Positions 1 to 5,600 of a stretch of 7,724 nt of DNA are shown here, in pieces. Below the pieces are notes generated by a model, which did no database searches, was not told where the DNA came from, and saw only the letters and a program-made list of their open reading frames with translations. The DNA is from Gammaproteobacteria bacterium (GTDB taxonomy: Bacteria > Pseudomonadota > Gammaproteobacteria > HK1). The stretch's first letter is position 1, and each line of letters starts with the position of its first letter. The stretch lies in the NCBI GenBank assembly GCA_020444775.1, contig JAGRHX010000347.1, positions 1 to 7,724 on the forward strand, in the 5' to 3' direction. A program made the position numbers and the translations under genes.

Positions 1-71
1 TGCGCATTCCAGTGAATCTGGACAGTGGTTCCGGTTCGAATGTGGACATCGGTTCCGGGCAATCTGGTCAG
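1..71. repeat. IS21 left terminal repeat, three 23-bp units
   Basis: Three imperfect units can be laid out at about 3-25, 26-48 and 49-71, each holding a TTCC-type block followed by a TGGACA or TGGTCA block (TGGACA at 19-24 and 43-48, TGGTCA at 65-70). They are inverted relative to the five units at the other end. In IS21-family elements such multiple end repeats are IstA binding sites. The first unit is closest to the right-end sequence; the second and third have drifted by single-base shifts. Confidence 0.8.
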
Positions 72-101
72 GTGTCGGAGCGAAGCGACGCGGGGTTTGG
101 A

Positions 102-860
102 TTATGAGGACGAGTGTCCAGTATGGGTCAACGGTGGAACGTTCTTGCGGATGGATTCTCCTTTGAGCTTGAGCGTGTAGGCACAGTGCACGAGGCGGTC
201 GAGGATCGCGTCAGCGAGTGTAGGGTCGGCGAGGTAGTCGTGCCATTTGTCGATGGGCAGCTGGCTGGTGACTATCGTGGAGCGCCGGGCATGGCGTTCC
301 TCGATGATTTCGAGCAGGTCATGTCGGTGCTGGGCACTCAGGGGCGCGAGGCCCCAGTCATCGAGGATGAGGACCTCGGTCTTGGCCAAGCTGGTCAGGA
401 GCTTGGCGTAGCGACCATCGGCGCGGCTGATGTCGAGCTCATGTAGCAGGCGCGGGACGCGCAGGTACAGGGCGCTGTGGTGCTCTCGGCAGGCTTGGTG
501 GGCGAAGGCGCAGGCAAGCCAGGACTTGCCGATCCCGCTGGGTCCGGTGATGAGGATGTTGAGGTGCTCGCGGATCCACTGGCAAGAGGCGAATGAGGCG
601 ACGAGCTTTTTGTCCAGACCGCGGCGGTGGCGGTAGTCGATGTCCTCGAAGCAGGCATTGTGGCGCAGCTTCGCGCGGCGCAGCCGATTGGTGAGCTGTC
701 GGTCGTAGCGGGTGGTCCATTCGCGGTCGACGAGCAGGGCGAAGCGCTCCTCGAAGTCCAAGGCGTCAGTCTCGGTGCTGCCGAGTTGTTCTTCGAAGGC
801 CCGAGCCATGCCGAAGAACTTCATGGCCTGGAGCTTGTGCAGGGTCGGGTGATTGAGCAT
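102..860 (-). CDS. istB: IstB, AAA+ ATPase helper of IS21 transposition
   Basis: This 252-residue protein has the normal length for IstB, the DnaA/DnaC-like AAA+ ATPase that loads on target DNA and stimulates the IstA transposase. Visible motifs are the N-terminal helical region (about 1-90), Walker A GPSGIGKS at 106-113, Walker B VLILDDWG at 163-170, a sensor-1-like TSQ at 198-200, and an arginine in LDRLVH (R222) in a sensor-2-like position. The start is ATG at 860: the minus strand shows GAGGA eight bases upstream, and the start follows the istA stop after 17 bp, so the two genes should be co-transcribed. The C terminus (PPLTHTGHSSS) is a short polar tail. The reading frame is intact with no missing catalytic motif. 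It is clearly a transposition IstB rather than a chromosomal DnaC because of the istA neighbour and the IS ends. Confidence 0.96.
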   Translation of the reverse strand: MLNHPTLHKLQAMKFFGMARAFEEQLGSTETDALDFEERFALLVDREWTTRYDRQLTNRLRRAKLRHNACFEDIDYRHRRGLDKKLVASFASCQWIREHLNILITGPSGIGKSWLACAFAHQACREHHSALYLRVPRLLHELDISRADGRYAKLLTSLAKTEVLILDDWGLAPLSAQHRHDLLEIIEERHARRSTIVTSQLPIDKWHDYLADPTLADAILDRLVHCAYTLKLKGESIRKNVPPLTHTGHSSS

Positions 861-868
861 GGAGATTG

Positions 869-873
869 TCCTC
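869..873 (-). promoter_or_regulatory. Shine-Dalgarno site of istB
   Basis: On the minus strand GAGGA lies eight bases before the ATG at 860, inside the 17-bp gap after the istA stop codon (878-880). It fixes the istB start and indicates independent initiation rather than translational coupling by overlap. Confidence 0.7.
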
Positions 874-877
874 GAGG

Positions 878-2416
878 TCAGTGGTAGTAGTCGGCGCCGC
901 GGATGTTGTCGTGCTCGATCGGCACGGCGGTATCGGCCTGGATGAGCTCGGATTGCTGGTCGAGGCGGTGACGCAGGATGGACTCGACACTGCGGTAGCG
1001 ATGGGAGCCGAGGGTCAGGGCGCGTTGGCAGGCCACTTCCAGTCGCGCCTCGCCGTAGCTCTTGCCCAGGCGCAGGATCCCCAGGCAGGCGCGGTAGGCT
1101 TGCTGTGGGTGCTTGCGCTCACCAAGCACAGTAGCGATCAGCGCACCGGTCGCCGGTCCGATGGACTGGGCCCATCGAGTCAGGCGCTGTGGAGTCCACT
1201 CGCCCATGGAGCGGTGAGCTGGGGGCATGTGCTCGGCGACGGTTGTGTGGCGCCCCTTGAAGGTGGAGCGCGCGTGGCTGGCGATGCGCTCCCCGTGGTG
1301 CAGCAGTTCCACGGTGTTGGCGGTGTAGCGCAGCATCAGCTGTTTGCGGGCGAGGCGGTGAGGCACCGAGTAGTAGTGCCCCTCGAACTCGACATGGTAG
1401 TCGATGTGCACGCGCACGGCCTTCCACTGGCTGAACACGTAGGGCGTGGCCGGCAACGCGCGCAACGCCGGCGCGTCGAGTTGCTCGAACAAGCTGCGCC
1501 TGGAGCCGGGCAACTTGCGGAAGGGGCGGTTGTTGAGCCGTTCGAGCAACTCAGCGATCGCTGCGTTGAGATCGGCCAGCGAGAAGAAGGTGCGCTTGCG
1601 CAGCGCGGCCAGGATCCAGCGCTCGACCACTTGCACGGCCACCTCGACCTTGGCCTTGTCGCGGGGGCGCCCGGCACGTGCCGGGATCACCGCCACGTCG
1701 TAGTGGCGAGCCAGGTCGTCGTAGGTGGGGTTGGTGTCCGGGTCGTAGCGGCACGCCCGGCTGACCGCACTCCTGAGGTTGTCGGGCACGACCACCTCAG
1801 GCACGCCCCCGAAGAAGCGAAACGCCCGCACGTGGGCGCCGGTCCAGTCGGCCAGGCTCTGGGTCCAGGTCGCCTCGGCGTAGGTGTACGACGAGGCGCC
1901 CAGAGTGGCAACGAAAATCTGCGCCTCACGCACCTCGCCGGTGGCGCGGTCGATGACCGCCGCGGTGTGCCCGGCGTAATCGACGAACAGCTTCTCCCCG
2001 GCCTGGTGCTCCTGGCGCATGACCACATCCAGGCGCACGGACCAGGCCCGGTAGCGGTCACAGAACCAGCTGTATTGCAGCCCGTCGGGGTGAGTGGCCT
2101 TGTACTCCTCCCACAGCAGCGCCAGCGTGACGCCCTTGCGCCGCAACTCGCGGTGCACCGTGGCCCAGTCCGGCTGCGGGCGGGCCTGAGCGCGGCGCCC
2201 CTCGCCGGGGTAGAGCCGGCGCTCCACTGCGGCGTCGTCCAGGGCTTGGAGTTGCTCCCAGGACAGACCGGCCGCCGCAGCTCGGTGCAGGCACTCCCCC
2301 ACCGTCGTGGGCGAGACCTTCAGACTTCGCGCGATCGCCCGTTGGCTCAGGCCTCCCAGCTGCGACAGGCGCAGCACGTCTCGAATCTTGCGCATGGATA
2401 ACCTCTTGTTGGCCAT
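878..2416 (-). CDS. istA: IstA, DDE transposase of IS21 family
   Basis: The protein is 512 residues from the chosen start (MANKRLSM). It is the RNase H-fold transposase that cuts and joins the element ends, acting with IstB. Residues about 6-50 form an HTH of the IS21 type (LSQRAIARSLKVSPTTVGECL) that should bind the end repeats. The DDE catalytic triad can be placed at D146 (KLFVDYAG), D212 (VVPDNL) and E258 (RDKAKVEV). A C-terminal beta-barrel-like segment follows (about 325-375, with YYSVPHRL at 348-355), then a basic tail. An upstream ATG at 2452 would add 12 residues, but the ATG at 2416 is preceded by GGAGAG four bases upstream and gives the usual N terminus. The gene is first in the operon and is read away from the five-unit end. 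No frameshift or lost catalytic residue is visible. The long plus-strand frame opposite it is a GC-rich shadow. Confidence 0.96.
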   Translation of the reverse strand: MANKRLSMRKIRDVLRLSQLGGLSQRAIARSLKVSPTTVGECLHRAAAAGLSWEQLQALDDAAVERRLYPGEGRRAQARPQPDWATVHRELRRKGVTLALLWEEYKATHPDGLQYSWFCDRYRAWSVRLDVVMRQEHQAGEKLFVDYAGHTAAVIDRATGEVREAQIFVATLGASSYTYAEATWTQSLADWTGAHVRAFRFFGGVPEVVVPDNLRSAVSRACRYDPDTNPTYDDLARHYDVAVIPARAGRPRDKAKVEVAVQVVERWILAALRKRTFFSLADLNAAIAELLERLNNRPFRKLPGSRRSLFEQLDAPALRALPATPYVFSQWKAVRVHIDYHVEFEGHYYSVPHRLARKQLMLRYTANTVELLHHGERIASHARSTFKGRHTTVAEHMPPAHRSMGEWTPQRLTRWAQSIGPATGALIATVLGERKHPQQAYRACLGILRLGKSYGEARLEVACQRALTLGSHRYRSVESILRHRLDQQSELIQADTAVPIEHDNIRGADYYH

Positions 2417-2420
2417 GGCC

Positions 2421-2426
2421 CTCTCC
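2421..2426 (-). promoter_or_regulatory. Shine-Dalgarno site of istA
   Basis: The minus strand reads GGAGAG followed by GGCC and the ATG at 2416. The spacing of four bases is a little short but usable. This site decides in favour of ATG 2416 over the in-frame ATG at 2452, which has no such sequence close to it. Confidence 0.65.
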
Positions 2427-2427
2427 C

Positions 2428-2440
2428 CGGCAAAATGCCG
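2428..2440. promoter_or_regulatory. Small hairpin in the istA leader
   Basis: CGGCA-AAA-TGCCG is a perfect 5-bp inverted repeat with a 3-base loop, immediately upstream of the istA Shine-Dalgarno site. In the istA transcript it would form just before the ribosome-binding site. It has no T-run, so it is not a typical terminator. A role in limiting istA expression, or in blocking translation of read-through transcripts, is only a guess; it may be chance in GC-rich DNA. Confidence 0.3.
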
Positions 2441-2526
2441 CGAAGGTGCCACGGACCGGGGCTATCCCGCGTCGCTCTCGCTCCTCATCAACAACCCCGT
2501 ACACCATTCCGGTGCAGGGGCCGAAA

Positions 2527-2644
2527 GTGATCAGATTCCACTGGAATCACTGTCCAGATTCCACCGGAATCGGTGTCCAGATTCGGCTGGATTCGCTGTC
2601 CAGTTTCGACCGGATCCGCTGTCCAGATTGGGCCGGAATACGCA
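2527..2644. repeat. IS21 right terminal repeat, five tandem 23-bp units
   Basis: Five units in exact 23-bp register start at 2527, 2550, 2573, 2596 and 2619. Each reads approximately CTGTCCAGATTC, a short variable part, then CCGGAATCG. The innermost copy has TGATCAGATT instead of TGTCCAGATT, and the outermost runs on to the terminal CGCA at 2641-2644. They are inverted relative to the left end. These are the expected IstA binding sites upstream of the istA operon and could also let IstA regulate its own promoter. Between istA and this array (2417-2526) I see only the istA leader and no convincing -35/-10 pair. Confidence 0.88.
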
Positions 2645-2660
2645 GCGCGGCGCTGTGTAC

Positions 2661-5600
2661 ATGAGCGAGAACCCCGGCACAGGCGCCTATGGCGCCCTGA
2701 TCAATGGTGCCATCTCCGGCGGCTTCCCGCTCATCAACAGCGCCGAATTGCCGTCGCTGTTCGATGTCAATCCCAACGCACCGTCATTCCAGACCCTGTC
2801 CGGCGACGGCCTCGGCCAGCTGACCACGCTGGCCAGCGGCAGCCAGGGCAGCAACAGCCTCGCCACCTGGCTGGGCGACCCGGTGAACATGCGCACCGGC
2901 AACCTGACCGATGGCGAGACGGATCTGACGATCCGGGGCCGCGGCCTGAACATCACCTTTGCGCGCTGGTACAACAGTGGCGATCCGCAGAATGGACCGC
3001 TTGGTCACGGCTGGACGCACAGCTTCAACCACCAGGTAAAGCTGTATGGCGTCGAAGGCGGTGTCGCGAAGGTTGGGTGGGTGAACGGCTCTGGCGGTGA
3101 GCGCTATTTCTCCACGGCGAGCCATGGCAACGGCGACATCAGCAAGGGCGCGACCCTGACCAACGCCGCTGGCGTCCACGTCGAGTTCACCCGCGTCCTG
3201 GGCGGCGCCGACGACGGCAAGTACCGCATCCGTGAACGCAACGGGCTCGTCTACCTGTTTGCATCGACCACCGGCCCGAACATCACGCCATCGTCCGGCA
3301 GCGCCGTGACCGCGCGGCTGCTGTCCATCACCGACCGCAACGGCAATACGCTGACGCTCAACTACGCCGGCACTCGGCTCGCGAGCGTCAGCGACGATCT
3401 CGGCCGCACCGTGCTGAGCTTCATGTGGGACGGCAATCACCTGAGCAAGGTCAGCGACTACAGCGGCCGCACCGTGCACTACGCTCTCACCGATGGCAAC
3501 GACAACCTGAATCTGGTCACCGACGCGCTCGGCCAGCAGCATGGTTACACGTACTACAGCGCCGCCGACGGCGTGAAACTCGACCACCGTCTCGAGCGCC
3601 ACACCCTACCGCGCGGCAATGGCATGGCGTTCGAGTATTACAGCGGCGGCCAGGTGTTTCGGCACACGCCCTTCGATACCAACGGCAATCCAATCAGCGC
3701 CGGCGCCATCACGTTTCATTACAACCTGTTCCGGCGAGAAAGCTGGTCCGTGAACGAGCGCGGTTTCGAGCATCGCACGACCTTCGACGGCTACGGCAAC
3801 CCCATTAGCGTCATCGAGGAGAACGGCGCCAGGCGCACCTATACCTATGACCCGGTCAATCCATACAACCGCTTGACCGAAACCGACTCCGTCGGCCGCA
3901 CGACGAGCTGGACCTACAACGGTCAGAATCTGATCGAGACACAGACGCTGCCCTCGGGCAACGTGCTGGAGTTTCGCGACTACAACAGCTATGCGGAACC
4001 GCAGCGGATCAAGGACGCGCGCGGCAACTGGACCTGGCTCGGCTACGACGTGAACGGCAACCTCACCGACCGCATCGGCTTGCGCGAGGGTGTTGCCGGC
4101 ACCGCCGGCGTGCAGCCTGCCGCCGCGGACATCGTCACGTGGATCCGCATCGCGTATGACAGCGTCGGCAATCCGACCAGGTCGATCCGCGTGAAGGACT
4201 TCGTCACCGGTACCGGGCCAAGCGTCACCCGGAACTGGGACGGCAACCGACTCAATGTCGTCAGCTTGACCCGCGCCGGCAATCGCAACGGCACGATGGT
4301 CAACGAGACCACCCCGACGTTCACATACGACAGCCTGAATCGCCTCACCAGCGGTGTCGACGATCGCTGGTACGCGACCGCCTTCAGCTATGACGCGCTG
4401 GACCGTGCCACCTCGATGCTCGACAGCCTCGGCAATACGCAGCGGCTGGTCTACGACCCGAACGGCAATCTCGTCGAGACCGAAACCATCGGCGGTGGTG
4501 CGCGAGTGGACAGCGCGGCGGTGCAGCTGGACGAACAGGATAGGTCGATCGCGCTGCTCGATTACGCCGGCAACCGTACGACGATGACCTATGACGAGGC
4601 AGGCAACCTCGTCTCACGCACCTCGCCGGACAACTTCACGATTGGCCTCGAGTACGACCCGAACAACCGCGTCACCGCCGCGTTCGACCAGGAAGGCAAT
4701 CGGGTATTCAGCCAGGTCGACAGCCTGGGCCGGCCGTTGGCCATCACCGATCCCAACGGCAATACCGTGAGCTACCGCTACTGGGGCGCGAGCGGTGGCG
4801 GCTTCATCTTCGACGGTCGTCTGAGAGGTACCACCGAGCCCGCGATCCCCGGCCAGCCGGTGGGGCGGAGCAGAGAGCTCGACTACGACGCCGAAGGCAA
4901 TGTCGTTCGCAGCCGGCGCATCGCGGGCGACGGTAGCAGTACGCGGGAGTCCTTCCGCTTCTTTGACGAGGTCGGGCGCCTGGTGCGGACTGTCGGTGAG
5001 CCGGATGACGCGGGCGAGCGCCTGCAGATCTGCTACGACTACGACACGCTTTCCAACCTGACCCAGATTGCGGCCGGCCCGACCACCGACACGACGAGCA
5101 GGGCCTGTCCGGATAGCCCCGAGTTGCAACTGACGCAATCCTGGGACGACTTCGGCCAGTTGCTCAGCAAGACCGATGCATTGGGCCGCACGTGGACCTA
5201 CGGCTACGATCTGCACGGCAATCTCACGTCGAGCCAGACTCCGGAGCAGGCTACCGCCGCGACCGAGACGATTTTCACCTACGATCCTGACCTCAACGGC
5301 CAGCTCCAGTCCCGCACGGTTCCGGGCGCTGGAGCCCTCGGACAGACCGTCACCTATGCTCGCAACGCGCTCGGTCAGGTAATGCGAGCCGAGACCCGTG
5401 ACGGTAGTGGCAACCTCATCGTCGCGTACGACTACGCTTACGACGCGGCCCATCGGCTGGCCAGCATCACCGACTCGCGCGGCAACGAGAGCCTGGGTTA
5501 TCGATGGACGCCCGGTGGCCGGCTCTCGACGCTCACGCTCATGGACGACGCCGGCACCGTCACCCACCAGTGGGATTACAAGTACGACGCCGTCGGCCGC

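Larger units (their letters stand above)
1..2644 (-). mobile_element. IS21-family insertion sequence, apparently complete
   Basis: The element carries the two-gene istA-istB operon that defines the IS21 family, bounded by ends made of repeated 23-bp units in inverted orientation. The first ten bases (TGCGCATTCC) match the reverse complement of 2635-2644 (TGCGTATTCC) at nine of ten positions, and similarity continues inward (AATCTGGACAG on both sides, with a one-base indel). Both ends finish in the TG/CA dinucleotides usual for DDE elements. Both genes are intact, so the copy looks competent for transposition. Base 1 of the window coincides with the left tip, so the left flank and the target duplication (usually 4-8 bp in this family) cannot be seen, and the tip could extend a few bases outside. 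Strand is given as that of the transposition genes. Confidence 0.9.

Noticed and set aside
866..2401. Long plus-strand open frame of 511 codons opposite istA
   Set aside because: It is antisense to a clear DDE transposase, its translation is rich in Val, Gly, Ala, Arg and His with no recognisable domain, and such frames are common opposite GC-rich genes.
2058..2507. Minus-strand frame starting near the IS right end and overlapping the istA 5' region
   Set aside because: It lies in another frame over the istA HTH region. Its translation has no recognisable motif and it would require overlapping use of conserved transposase codons.
2527..2644. CRISPR-like or plasmid iteron array
   Set aside because: The 23-bp units are contiguous without spacers, imperfect, and paired with an inverted set at the other end of a transposon, so they are IS end repeats.
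2600..2660. Outward promoter in the IS right end driving the RHS gene
   Set aside because: No -35/-10 pair of reasonable quality is visible on the plus strand; only expression data could support it.
2446..2664. Short plus-strand frame of 72 codons through the IS right end
   Set aside because: Its repetitive peptide is just the translation of the 23-bp end units and it ends at 2664; no ribosome-binding site or family.
2784..3602. Minus-strand open frames inside the RHS gene (also 4614-5567)
   Set aside because: Same reasoning: antisense shadows of a coding sequence with high third-position G/C, without family resemblance.
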